A stretch of 48,375 nucleotides of DNA from JANLTP01 sp031363055 (GCA_031363055.1 JANLTP010000207.1:1-48375), one strand, 5' to 3'. Counted from the first letter of the stretch, positions 15,413 to 23,725 are shown. Numbers and translations: made by a program. Notes: a model not told the origin generated them from the sequence alone.

Positions 15413-17965
15413 GTGTTCGTGGGCGAAATACAGGCCGAAATTCGATTAACATCCGACCACCATGAATTTCGCTTTGATGCTTCTGTGACGGGTAGTCTAC
15501 CCAATGAGTCGGTCCGTCTGGCGGCATTGCATGCCCTGCAAATTCTTGACAGTGATTTCGAGCCCGAGTTCGACGGAATCGTCAAGGTGGCGGCGCAGAT
15601 TACCAAGTGTCCGATCGCATTGATCAGTCTGGTCGATGCCGACAGGCTCTGGTTCAAGGCAAGCTCCGGTTTGAACATTCGGGAAACCGGCAAAGCGTTG
15701 TCGATGTGCGCCGCCGTCGTCGAAAGCGGCCAACCGCTGTTGGTCACAAATGCGCTGCTTGACCCTCGATTCAAGGATAGCCCCTCGGTCACCGGCGCTC
15801 CGCACATACGCTTTTACCTGGGCCATCCCATCGAACTGATGGGCGAACGGCTCGGCACTCTATGTGTCATCGACCAGACTCCGCGAGCGCTGGACGACGA
15901 GCAAATCGCCAGCCTCGCTGCGCTCGCTCAAACGGTGTCAGCGCTGTTCCGCAGCCATCAACGTCTGCTGGTACTCGGCGCGCGCGACCGATTGCTGAAA
16001 AAATTGTCGCAGGAAGTGCCGGGGGTCATATATCAATTTCAAATGAACGCCGACGGCACCTCGTTTTTTCCTTTCGCCAGTACGAGCATGCGCAGGATTT
16101 ACGGCTTTGAGCCTCATGAAGTTCGGGACAGCGCCGAGCGTGTCTTTGCGTTGATACACCCAGATGACCTGGCGACGGTAACGGAAAAGATTCAACATTC
16201 CGCCCGAACTCTGGAGAGCTGGCGCAATGAATATCGAGTGTGTCTGCCCGGCCAGTCGGTTGGATGGCGCGAAGGGCAGGCGACACCCGAGCTGCAGCCC
16301 GACGGTTCGGTGCTTTGGCACGGTTACATCTCCGACATTACCGAACGAAAAATCGCCGAGTCGGCGCTGTATCGAAGTCAGCAACAGGCGGCCCTTGCGA
16401 TTTCCGCAGCCGGTCTCGGCATTGCTGCCTGGGACTCGGCTACCAACACCATCTCGATTGATGAGCTGACCGCCCGGCACTACGGACTCGCAAAGTCGAC
16501 CCGCAGCTTGACGGTAGAACACTGGATAAGCTTGATCGATCCGGCGGACCGTGTGGCCGTGCAGCGCGAATTGCGCGAAGCCTTCAAGTGTATGACGGCA
16601 CGCGAAGTACGGTACTGCATGGTTAGATCCGATGGTCAGATCCGGTATCTGGTGTGCCATTTTCGCCCGATACGGGACGAATTCAACGGCGTCATGCAAA
16701 TGATCGGCGCGACCCATGATGTAACCGAGCGCCATGAAGCCGAACGCGCTAACCAGGCGGCAGAGGCGGCGCAGCAGGCGATTTTGGCCAAGACTGCGTT
16801 CCTGGGCCGAGTCAGCCACGAACTGCGTACGCCTCTGAATGCGATTCTCGGCTTCGCGCAGATACTGGCGCAAGCGCCCGCCATCCGGGGCGATGCTTCG
16901 GGCCGCGAGCACGTGGCTCGCATTACCACGGCTGGCTGGCAACTGCTCGAGTTGATCAACGGACTGCTTGAATTGACCGAGGCCGAGACGGCTCGGCATC
17001 GCATGCATCTTGAGGCCGTCAAGGTGCTCGAGGTGCTGGAGCGCGCATTGCCGCTCATGGACGTGCTTGCCAGCAAACAACGGGTCCGAGTCAACGTTGC
17101 TGCAGGCCTCGAGGATATTTGGGTGATCGCGGATAAACGTCGACTGCAGCAGAGCTTGATCAATCTGATTTCCAACGCGATCAAATACAACCATTCGGGA
17201 GGCACAGTGACGGTTGCGGCTTGCCGCGCTGCAGGTAACGTGGTGTTGCGGGTCGTTGATACCGGATGCGGTCTTAGCGCAGCCCAGATTGTTGAGCTGG
17301 CTCAGCCGTTCAGCCGCGTCGGCGCCGAAAATTCGCTGGTCGAGGGATCAGGTCTTGGACTGGCGATCACCAAGAGTCTGGTCGAGCGCATGGGCGGAAC
17401 GCTCGACATTAAAAGTACCGTTGGTCAGGGCTCCGAGTTCTCGATTGTTTTGCTCGCTGCCGAATCAATGCCGACGGAAACGGTACCGGTGCCCGGGGAA
17501 GAAATTCATTTACCCGCATTCGAAGTGCCGCCGAAACCGGACCTTGGCGATAGCGCTGACGGCAAAGTGGTTTTGTACGTCGAGGACAATGCGCTGAATC
17601 GAATGGTCATGTATGGACTGTTCGAGCAGCGGCCCGGTTGGCGGCTACTACTGGCCGGCGACGGCCGCGAATGTATGGCGATCCTGGCGGAAACGCGCCC
17701 GGATCTTATCCTGCTGGATATGCGTTTGCCTGATTGCACGGGTCTGGAGCTGTTTGCGCACATCGGACGAAACCCGTCTCTGGCGTCCATACCCGTTGTC
17801 GCAATATCCGCTGACGCCTTGCCGGAAAAGATAACGGCCGCCAAAGCAGCCGGAATTCTTGATTATTGGATAAAGCCGGTCGATTTGGCCAAGGTTCATC
17901 AATTCCTGACCCGACTTTCCGAAACAAAAAGCCGTCAGGATGTTTACCCTGACGGCGTTCTTTGA
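15413..17965 (+). CDS. Soluble hybrid sensor histidine kinase (GAF-PAS-PAS-HisKA-HATPase-REC)
   Basis: An 850-residue protein without membrane segments. In order: GAF domain (about 40-180; CPIALISLVD, WFKASSGL, GTLCVIDQTPR), PAS (about 200-320, ends SDITERK), PAS (about 330-445, ends THDVTERHEAE), HisKA with phospho-acceptor His469 (SHELRTPLNAILG), HATPase (about 575-690; LINLISNAIKYN, DTGCGL, GSGLGLAITKSLVE) and a C-terminal receiver (about 720-840) with Asp769 (LLDMRLPD) and the Lys in IKPVD. It should autophosphorylate and pass phosphate to its own receiver. No DNA-binding regulator is adjacent, so its partner is unknown. The start is GTG at 15413 with a weak AGGG upstream; GTG at 15485 is an alternative. 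Confidence 0.88.
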   Translation: MFVGEIQAEIRLTSDHHEFRFDASVTGSLPNESVRLAALHALQILDSDFEPEFDGIVKVAAQITKCPIALISLVDADRLWFKASSGLNIRETGKALSMCAAVVESGQPLLVTNALLDPRFKDSPSVTGAPHIRFYLGHPIELMGERLGTLCVIDQTPRALDDEQIASLAALAQTVSALFRSHQRLLVLGARDRLLKKLSQEVPGVIYQFQMNADGTSFFPFASTSMRRIYGFEPHEVRDSAERVFALIHPDDLATVTEKIQHSARTLESWRNEYRVCLPGQSVGWREGQATPELQPDGSVLWHGYISDITERKIAESALYRSQQQAALAISAAGLGIAAWDSATNTISIDELTARHYGLAKSTRSLTVEHWISLIDPADRVAVQRELREAFKCMTAREVRYCMVRSDGQIRYLVCHFRPIRDEFNGVMQMIGATHDVTERHEAERANQAAEAAQQAILAKTAFLGRVSHELRTPLNAILGFAQILAQAPAIRGDASGREHVARITTAGWQLLELINGLLELTEAETARHRMHLEAVKVLEVLERALPLMDVLASKQRVRVNVAAGLEDIWVIADKRRLQQSLINLISNAIKYNHSGGTVTVAACRAAGNVVLRVVDTGCGLSAAQIVELAQPFSRVGAENSLVEGSGLGLAITKSLVERMGGTLDIKSTVGQGSEFSIVLLAAESMPTETVPVPGEEIHLPAFEVPPKPDLGDSADGKVVLYVEDNALNRMVMYGLFEQRPGWRLLLAGDGRECMAILAETRPDLILLDMRLPDCTGLELFAHIGRNPSLASIPVVAISADALPEKITAAKAAGILDYWIKPVDLAKVHQFLTRLSETKSRQDVYPDGVL
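17926..17956 (-). terminator. Rho-independent terminator overlapping the 3' end of the histidine kinase gene
   Basis: A perfect 9-bp stem (17931-17939 with 17948-17956) and an 8-base loop are followed, on the minus strand, by five T residues (17930-17926). It therefore mainly terminates the small exported-protein gene read from the right. The plus-strand side has only a weak T-rich tail. The arms lie inside the coding sequence of the histidine kinase, whose stop is at 17963-17965. Confidence 0.8.
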
Positions 17966-17984
17966 TTCGGGGAAACGGCTTGGC

Positions 17985-18257
17985 TTAGGCGCCGATCGTG
18001 TTTGCGTCCACCGTGCGGCGTGCTTTCATGGTGTCTTTGCGGACTTCAGCGGCCGGAACACTTTTTGCCGACATAAATTTCGGATTGTCGACCAGCGCTT
18101 CGCCGCGGAACACGTACGGTGATTCCTGGTTGCTGGCGGCCGGCGAGCTGATCGTTGATTTCACGAACGGACCTGGGTAGGTCAGATCTTCAGCTTGGGC
18201 GCTAAACGCGCTGATGGCGAGGGTGGCAGAAACGAGGACTTTGGCGATGGTGTTCAT
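17985..18257 (-). CDS. Small exported protein of unknown function
   Basis: A 90-residue protein. The N-terminus MNTIAKVLVSATLAISAFSA is a signal peptide with likely cleavage after AQA. The remaining roughly 65 residues are polar, with no cysteine, and include LTYPGPFVKSTISSPA and SAKSVPAAEVRKDTMKARR. Such short secreted proteins are common in Burkholderiales, but I do not recognise a functional family. A good ribosome-binding site (GGAG) lies 5-9 bases upstream of the ATG. A strong terminator follows directly, so it appears to be a single-gene unit with a promoter in the 18258-18454 gap. That gap also contains a 16-bp direct repeat (ttgctttggttcagtg and a near copy). Confidence 0.7.
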   Translation of the reverse strand: MNTIAKVLVSATLAISAFSAQAEDLTYPGPFVKSTISSPAASNQESPYVFRGEALVDNPKFMSAKSVPAAEVRKDTMKARRTVDANTIGA

Positions 18258-18454
18258 GGTTCACTCCAGTAAGGACGTTGAGGATTGCAGACTTGCTTTG
18301 GTTCAGTGTTGCTTCGGTTCAGTCGACTTGTATTGCGTGAGTCGATGGGTGAAGTTTGAACGCCTGAAGTCTCGTGGTCGTGGCGTGAAGGGATCGCTTT
18401 TGGCTCGGTTTTGTCTCGGTTTGGTCTCAATGGGCTGCCTGCCGCCAGGCCACC

Positions 18455-19672
18455 TCAGGTCTGCTTGGCACTGCTGCCCATCAGTCCGTGCAGGCGTATC
18501 GGCGGATGCGCTGCCAGGGCTTCCTCAATCGGCTCAGTGCCCCATCCGGGCCGATCGGGCATGATCAGATAGCCGTTTTCGTATTCCGGCAGATGGGTAA
18601 ACAGTTCATGGTCCCAGGCGATGCGATCAATATCAACTTCCATGATCCGCAGGTTGGGCACCGACGCGCAAAAATGCGCGTTCATCATCGTGCATAAATG
18701 GCCGTAAAAATTGTGGCAAGCGACGTTGACCTCATGGGCCTCGGCGACCGCTGCAATTTTCATCGACTGCCAGACGCCGTTCCAGGGCGTGTCGACGATG
18801 GCAACATCAACGGCTTGCTCGCGCAGGAACGGCAGGAACTGCTGCACGCCAATCAGCGTTTCGCAGGAGGCAATCGGATGCCGACTTTGCGAGCGCAGGT
18901 AGGCCAATGCTTGCGGGTTAAGGGAGTCGATCTCGATCCAGAACATATCGAGATCGGCAATCTCCCGAAGTATCTTCAGAAAACCTTCAGTCTTCGCGTT
19001 GAAATTCAGATCGAGCAATATATCCATGTCCGGGCCCGCAGCTTCGCGCATGATTTCGAGATGCTCGCGCAGGCCCTTCAGAATTTTTCTATCGACATTG
19101 AGTTCCGGCAGGAAGGGCGCGCCAAAGCCTGGGCGCCAGCCTTCGATCTTGCCATTTTCATAGCGAAAGATATTGGTTTTCAACGCAGTGAATCCGCGCT
19201 GAGCCACTTCGCGTGCGAGATCCTTGACACCATTGATATCCGTAATCACTGGTTGATAGTGCGGCGCGCGCGAAGCTCGCCAGGCTACGCAATGCGACCA
19301 GTACACGCGCAAACGATCGCGAATCTTGCCACCGAGCAATTCGTAGCAGGGCACACCCATGGTTTTTGCCTTGGCGTCGAGCAAGGCATTTTCAATCGCG
19401 CCCAACGCTTGTCCGACCACGCCCCCAGATCCGGGTCGCGTGATGCAGTGCAGGTCGGCGTAGATGCGTTCGTGTTGCATGACCGACTGGCCGATGACCC
19501 GATTGGCCAGTGCTTCGATAACGGCGCCGACCCCGGGTGAGCCAAAACCCTCGTCGAATTCGCTCCAGCCGGTGACGCCGTCGTCGGTAGTCAATTTGAC
19601 GAAGTAGTAGTTGCGCCAGGCGGCGCTGCAGGACAGGGTTTTGAGGCTGGTGACTCGGGCGGTGGGTTTCAT
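18455..19672 (-). CDS. Mandelate racemase / muconate lactonizing enzyme family protein
   Basis: A 405-residue member of the enolase superfamily. The N-terminal capping domain (about 1-125) includes WSEFDEGFGSPG. The barrel supplies metal ligands Asp221 (LLDLNFNA), Glu247 (FWIEIDS) and Glu271 (SCETLIG). His320 (CHNFYGH) probably belongs to the His-Asp dyad. On the other face of the active site the usual Lys-x-Lys appears as Lys165-Thr-Asn167 (ALKTNIF). The superfamily abstracts a proton alpha to a carboxylate; members dehydrate acid sugars or racemise. The exact substrate cannot be read here. It is preceded by a G-rich intergenic region and followed by the small exported-protein gene. Confidence 0.85.
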   Translation of the reverse strand: MKPTARVTSLKTLSCSAAWRNYYFVKLTTDDGVTGWSEFDEGFGSPGVGAVIEALANRVIGQSVMQHERIYADLHCITRPGSGGVVGQALGAIENALLDAKAKTMGVPCYELLGGKIRDRLRVYWSHCVAWRASRAPHYQPVITDINGVKDLAREVAQRGFTALKTNIFRYENGKIEGWRPGFGAPFLPELNVDRKILKGLREHLEIMREAAGPDMDILLDLNFNAKTEGFLKILREIADLDMFWIEIDSLNPQALAYLRSQSRHPIASCETLIGVQQFLPFLREQAVDVAIVDTPWNGVWQSMKIAAVAEAHEVNVACHNFYGHLCTMMNAHFCASVPNLRIMEVDIDRIAWDHELFTHLPEYENGYLIMPDRPGWGTEPIEEALAAHPPIRLHGLMGSSAKQT

Positions 19673-19703
19673 GGGGCCTCCGGTAGTTTCGACCGAGCTT
19701 AGC

Positions 19704-19738
19704 GGGTTTGGGGGTGTATTTTGGGGGTTGGGGTGGGG
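19704..19738 (+). other. G-rich tract with quadruplex potential
   Basis: Five runs of three to five G occur within 35 bases of the plus strand (19704-19706, 19710-19714, 19723-19727, 19730-19733, 19735-19738). This lies just upstream of the enolase-superfamily gene, whose template strand is the plus strand. Quadruplex formation is possible, with one 8-base loop. The rest of the gap (19673-19946) holds no gene. Confidence 0.45.
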
Positions 19739-19849
19739 AGTGTTTCATTGGGCGGGTTGTGGCTTTGGATTTTTGGGAGGGGCGCAATCCAGTCGAAAAA
19801 GGTCTTTCTTTGCGTCAATTGTCGTGTTGAGCTTGTTCGTCGTGGCTCA

Positions 19850-19924
19850 TTGAAAATAGATAACCAAGCGATTATTGGGGTAATGACGGCCTAATATGCC
19901 CCAATTGGCAGTAACATTACCCCA
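19850..19924 (+). promoter_or_regulatory. Candidate promoter and operator of the fic gene
   Basis: TTGAAA at 19850-19855 and TATTGG at 19873-19878, 17 bases apart, form a modest sigma-70-like pair. Overlapping it are a 10-bp perfect inverted repeat (19876-19885 TGGGGTAATG with 19915-19924 CATTACCCCA) and a central 8-bp palindrome CCAATTGG at 19901-19908. This nested symmetry directly in front of the fic start suggests binding of a dimeric repressor, perhaps the winged-helix part of the Fic protein itself (inference). Confidence 0.45.
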
Positions 19925-19946
19925 TTGCGTTCCGCTCAAATGCTAG

Positions 19947-21008
19947 ATGCACTCACTCGCGCCCGACTATCTTGCCAAGCAGCGCTTTGACGCACAGCAA
20001 CTGGCGACGCTGCGTGCACTCGGCGAACATTTTGGCAAGCAGTTGCTCTACGTCGCCCAATCACCCGAAGTCTTGAACGCTCTGCGCCAAATCGCCGTTG
20101 TCGAATCCGCCGAATCGTCCAATCGCCTTGAAGGCCTGGTGGTGGCAGGACATCGTCTCAAATCGCTGGTACTCAAGAATGCCACGCCTCAGAGCCGGTC
20201 CGAACGGGAGGTTGCTGGGTACCGTGACGCCCTAGGCTTGATCCACGAGAGCGGCGAGCAGATGCCCTTCTCGGAAGGCACTGTCCAGCAGTTGCATGGA
20301 ATTCTGTACCGCTACATGCCACAACCCGATGGGCACTGGAAGGCCGCTAACAACGACATCATTGAACGCCACCCCGACGGTAGCTCGCGCATCCGATTCC
20401 GCCCGGTGGCCGCTCACCTCACCCCTATGGCCATGGCGGAAATGATCACCCGATATCGTATCGCGCTCGATCAGCATCTGGCCGACCCACTGGTGCTGGT
20501 ACCACTGGTCATCCTCGATTTCCTCTGCATCCACCCCTTTCCGGACGGCAACGGCCGAATGGCCCGGTTGCTGACCTTGCAGTTGCTCTACCACTTCGAC
20601 TATGCCGTCGGACGATTCATCAGCCTGGAGCGTATCTTCGAGGAATCAAAAGAGAGCTACTACGAAACGCTGGAGGCTAGTTCGCAGGGCTGGCACGACG
20701 GCGCGCATGATGTTGCCCCGTGGCTCGATTATTTCTGGGGTGCTTTGCTACGGGCCTACAAAGAGTTCGAGGATCGTGTCGGCACGATTGAGCGTGGACG
20801 GGGCGCCAAAGGCGACCGCGTGCGTGCCGAAATCCTCAAGCGTTTCCTGCCGTTCTCCATCTCTGAGATCGAAGTTGCCTGTCCGGGAATCAGTCGCGAC
20901 ATGGTTCGGGTTGTCTTGCGTGCAATGAAGGCTGATGGATTGATCGCACCGACGGGTAAGGGACGCGGCGCCAAGTGGCAACCTTCGAAGTCAATGGCTC
21001 CGAAATGA
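19947..21008 (+). CDS. Fic-domain protein (AMPylase-type) with winged-helix C-terminus
   Basis: A 353-residue protein. The Fic motif HPFPDGNGR starts at His196, the catalytic base. An N-terminal inhibitory helix motif is present: Ser58-xxx-Glu62-Gly63 in ESSNRLEG, where Glu62 would block ATP orientation. This is the class II arrangement with the inhibitory helix N-terminal to the Fic core. The last roughly 80 residues resemble a winged helix (EIEVACPGISRDMVRVVL). Fic proteins transfer AMP to hydroxyl side chains. No antitoxin gene is adjacent, consistent with self-inhibition. The ATG at 19947 follows an inverted-repeat-rich region. It lies next to a tRNA with tRNA fragments, a common place for accessory genes. 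Confidence 0.88.
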   Translation: MHSLAPDYLAKQRFDAQQLATLRALGEHFGKQLLYVAQSPEVLNALRQIAVVESAESSNRLEGLVVAGHRLKSLVLKNATPQSRSEREVAGYRDALGLIHESGEQMPFSEGTVQQLHGILYRYMPQPDGHWKAANNDIIERHPDGSSRIRFRPVAAHLTPMAMAEMITRYRIALDQHLADPLVLVPLVILDFLCIHPFPDGNGRMARLLTLQLLYHFDYAVGRFISLERIFEESKESYYETLEASSQGWHDGAHDVAPWLDYFWGALLRAYKEFEDRVGTIERGRGAKGDRVRAEILKRFLPFSISEIEVACPGISRDMVRVVLRAMKADGLIAPTGKGRGAKWQPSKSMAPK

Positions 21009-21079
21009 AGACCTAATCACTCAATATGACAGCTACGTTCTATTGAATTTTTAGTAAGTTAATGATCAATCGAAAAATG

Positions 21080-21103
21080 TTGTGGTGGCGCATCAGGGAT
21101 TCG
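21080..21103 (-). repeat. 24-bp copy of the tRNA-Met 3' end (att-like)
   Basis: These 24 bases are identical to 21262-21285, which cover the last 21 bases of tRNA-Met including CCA plus three bases beyond. Both are in the same orientation, 182 bases apart. Duplication of a tRNA 3' end is the usual mark of an integrase attachment site. No integrase is present. Confidence 0.7.
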
Positions 21104-21152
21104 CCCACACTCTCGGCATTCGCTTACGCTCATGTCCGTTCGCGCGGGCCGC

Positions 21153-21174
21153 CGATTCGCTTGCAAGCGAATCG
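21153..21174. repeat. Perfect 22-bp palindrome
   Basis: A continuous 22-base palindrome centred between 21163 and 21164 lies between the two tRNA-end copies. It is followed at 21190-21211 by a separate hairpin with a 9-bp stem and 4-base loop. Confidence 0.7.
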
Positions 21175-21231
21175 CTTCGAATCCCTGCCGGGAAGCCCAT
21201 TGGGGCTTCCCTCTGCGCTCCCACAAAAAAG

Positions 21232-21259
21232 ATGAAGACCCCGCAAGCGGGGCCTTCAT
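21232..21259 (-). terminator. Terminator of tRNA-Met
   Basis: A stem of 6 + 6 base pairs with one A-C mismatch (21232-21244 with 21247-21259) and a 2-base loop. On the minus strand it lies 5 bases past the tRNA CCA end and runs into six T residues (complement of 21225-21230). T residues also flank the other side, so it may work in both directions. Confidence 0.75.
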
Positions 21260-21264
21260 TTTTG

Positions 21265-21341
<77 letters not shown>

Positions 21342-21377
21342 AAAGGGCGCGAATGGTACCGGGCGGCGCGGTTTGTG

Positions 21378-22964
21378 TCAAAGTGAACCTCGCGTGAACT
21401 CGAGTTGGACGCGCAGGCCGGGCGGGTATTGGCCGGGATAGGTGTCGTTCAGATGGATGCTGGCGCCGTGTTGTTCGGCGATCTCCTTGACAATGGCCAG
21501 GCCCAGGCCGCTGCCTTCGATGCCGGTGCCCAGGACGCGGTAAAAGCGGTCGAAGACTCTCGGGCGCTCCTGGGCTGCTATGCCGGGGCCGTCGTCTTCG
21601 ACTTCGAGTAGCACGGTGTGCTCGGTGCTGCGTACTCGAACGGTGATGACCGAGTCGCTTGGGGTGTAGCGCAGCGCGTTATCGATCAAATTGCCGAGCA
21701 TCTCTTGCAGCAGCAAACTGTGACCGCGCGCGGGTGCCGGGCTGCCATCACTTTCGAAGCCCAGATCGCTGCGCTGGGCGCGGGCGCGCTCGACCCAATC
21801 ACTGGTCAACTGTCGGGCCAGGTTGCCCAGATCGATCGGAATCAGCGGCAGTGGCTCTTGTTGCACATCGGTGCGCGCCAGCGCGAGTAACTGATTCACC
21901 AGGCGGGCGGCACGTTCGGTACCGCGAACGACACGCTCGAGGCTGGCTTTGACTTCCTGAGGATCGGATTGGCGCAGGGCCAGCTCGGCCTGGGTGCGCA
22001 GCCCGGCCAGTGGTGTCTTGATTTGATGTGCGGCGTCCGCCACGAAGTGTTTTTGCGAGTTGATGCTGTCGGTCAGTCGCAGCAACAGATCATTGAACGA
22101 ATCGACCAACGGCGAGATCTCGCTGGGTACCCCGGCCGGGTCGATCGGCGACTGATCGTCGGGTCGCCGCGCGCGGATCTTGCTCTGCATCAACTGCAGA
22201 GGCGCCAAGCCTCGGTACAGCCCAAACCAGACCAGCGCGCCGGCGAGCGGCAGAATCAGGAACTGCGGCAAGATGACGCCCTTGATGATCTCATTGGTCA
22301 GTTGCACCCGGTTTTCCTGGCTCTCCTGGACTTGTACCAACAGCGCCGGTGCATCGGCTTCAATGCCAGGGAACAGATAGGTGTAGGCGATTCGCACTTC
22401 ATCGCCCTGATAACTATCGTTACGTAATTTCAGGCTGCCGAATTCGGGAAAATCATACAGCTTGGGTCGCGGCAAATCGGCGGACCCTGCCAGCAATTCG
22501 CCCGCTTTGCCGATGATCTGAATTTTCAGATTCGAATCACGATTACTCGCTAGCAACAACGCCTCGACGGGTAGGGTGATCTTGTCATCCGTGAGCCTGA
22601 TTTGATCGGCAATGCGCTGGGTCTGCGTGCTGAGTGCCGTGTCGTAGGGTCGGTCCGCCATGTCGCGTGCCACGACGAAAGTGATCGCGACCGAGACCGG
22701 CCAAACCAAAAGCAGCGGCGCAATCATCCAGTCCAATATTTCGCCGAACAACGAGCGTTGTTCGGGCAGCCGTTGCCGTGGTTGACGACGCTCGGGGGGT
22801 TTGGAAATTGTCGGGATTAGATCTGGATGCGCCCCAACAGCGGTACCGCCAGTCGGCGCTGTCACGTACGTTTTCGCGGCGTTCACGGATCGTTCAGCCG
22901 ACGGCGTGTCAGTGTAATAAAGTTGCATCAGTGATTCGACTACGCGATCGCGAAAACCGGTCAT
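21378..22964 (-). CDS. Two-component sensor histidine kinase (TctE/QseC type)
   Basis: A 528-residue protein from the ATG at 22964, which overlaps the response-regulator stop as ATGA; the longer open frame upstream is probably untranslated. Transmembrane segments at about residues 80-100 and 229-250 bracket a periplasmic sensor of about 130 residues (2CSK_N-like). HAMP-like sequence follows, then HisKA with His313 (FVADAAHQIKTPLAGLRTQA) and HATPase with NLIDNALRYTP, EDDGPGI and GSGLGLAIVKEIAEQ. A cytoplasmic, poorly conserved extension of about 75 residues before the first membrane segment is unusual for this family. It pairs with the OmpR-type regulator immediately upstream; TctE-like kinases often respond to carboxylates, but the ligand here is unknown. 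Confidence 0.9.
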   Translation of the reverse strand: MTGFRDRVVESLMQLYYTDTPSAERSVNAAKTYVTAPTGGTAVGAHPDLIPTISKPPERRQPRQRLPEQRSLFGEILDWMIAPLLLVWPVSVAITFVVARDMADRPYDTALSTQTQRIADQIRLTDDKITLPVEALLLASNRDSNLKIQIIGKAGELLAGSADLPRPKLYDFPEFGSLKLRNDSYQGDEVRIAYTYLFPGIEADAPALLVQVQESQENRVQLTNEIIKGVILPQFLILPLAGALVWFGLYRGLAPLQLMQSKIRARRPDDQSPIDPAGVPSEISPLVDSFNDLLLRLTDSINSQKHFVADAAHQIKTPLAGLRTQAELALRQSDPQEVKASLERVVRGTERAARLVNQLLALARTDVQQEPLPLIPIDLGNLARQLTSDWVERARAQRSDLGFESDGSPAPARGHSLLLQEMLGNLIDNALRYTPSDSVITVRVRSTEHTVLLEVEDDGPGIAAQERPRVFDRFYRVLGTGIEGSGLGLAIVKEIAEQHGASIHLNDTYPGQYPPGLRVQLEFTRGSL

Positions 22965-23722
22965 TTCTGCGCAGGCGACGGTGCAGGTGAGGGCGCAGGC
23001 GATGGTTTCGCCGCAGGCGCAGGCGCGGATAACGGCACAGCACCAACGGCCCGCGCGACGACGCGCTCCAGGCAATAGCCGAGGCCGCGAACGGTGGCGA
23101 TCTGCAGGTCGGCGCCCTCGACTTTCTTGCGCAGCCGATGCACATAAACCTCGATGGCGTTATGACTGACTTCTTCGCCCCATTCGCACAGATGGTCGAC
23201 CAGTTGATCCTTGCTGACCAGTCGGCCGGTACGCTGCAACAGGATCTCGAGCACGCCCAGCTCACGGGCCGATAACTCGAGCGGTTGATCATTCAGGCTG
23301 GCATTGCGATCGGTCTGGTTATAGGTCAGCGCGCCGAAACGTTGAATGGCCGAGCTGGCGCCCTGGCTGCGACGAACCAGGGCGCGCACACGCGCTTCGA
23401 GTTCGGACAAGTTGAACGGCTTGGCCATGAAGTCGTCGGCCCCAATATCGAGTGCATTGACGCGTTGCTCGATCGAGTCGGCGGCCGTCAGAATCAATAC
23501 CGGCAATTTGTCGGCGCGATTGCGCAGGTTACGCAGCACTTCGAGCCCGGACATCTGCGGCAGGCCCAGATCGAGAATCAGGAGGTCATAGCCATGCGCC
23601 AGCAAGGCCAGATCACAATCCTTGCCTGAAGCCACATGATCGACCGCGTAACCGACCTGGCGCAACGAGCGGCTCAGCGCATCGGCCAGCACCAAATCAT
23701 CTTCAGCGACCAGGATTTTCAT
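22961..23722 (-). CDS. OmpR-family response regulator
   Basis: A 253-residue regulator with a receiver domain (about 1-115; acidic pair in VAEDD, phospho-acceptor Asp51 in LILDLGLPQMSG, Lys in AKPFNLSE) and an OmpR winged helix (about 130-225; ELSARELGVLEILLQRTGRL, VYVHRLRKKVEG). After the winged helix comes a roughly 28-residue Pro/Ala/Ser tail encoded by hexanucleotide repeats and ending at the kinase start; this tail is not part of the family core. It begins 3 bases downstream of pyrF and overlaps the kinase by 4 bases. Confidence 0.93.
   Translation of the reverse strand: MKILVAEDDLVLADALSRSLRQVGYAVDHVASGKDCDLALLAHGYDLLILDLGLPQMSGLEVLRNLRNRADKLPVLILTAADSIEQRVNALDIGADDFMAKPFNLSELEARVRALVRRSQGASSAIQRFGALTYNQTDRNASLNDQPLELSARELGVLEILLQRTGRLVSKDQLVDHLCEWGEEVSHNAIEVYVHRLRKKVEGADLQIATVRGLGYCLERVVARAVGAVPLSAPAPAAKPSPAPSPAPSPAQK
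22971..23030. repeat. Imperfect 6-bp tandem repeat at the 3' end of the response regulator gene
   Basis: About ten degenerate gcaggc/gacggt/gatggt hexamers, in phase, encode the Pro-Ala/Pro-Ser tail of the regulator. The repeat ends immediately before the ATGA junction with the kinase gene. Confidence 0.7.
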
Positions 23723-23725
23723 GGC

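Noticed and set aside
15938..17194. 418-codon minus-strand open frame
   Set aside because: It is antisense to the PAS and kinase domains of the hybrid histidine kinase and shows no recognisable motif.
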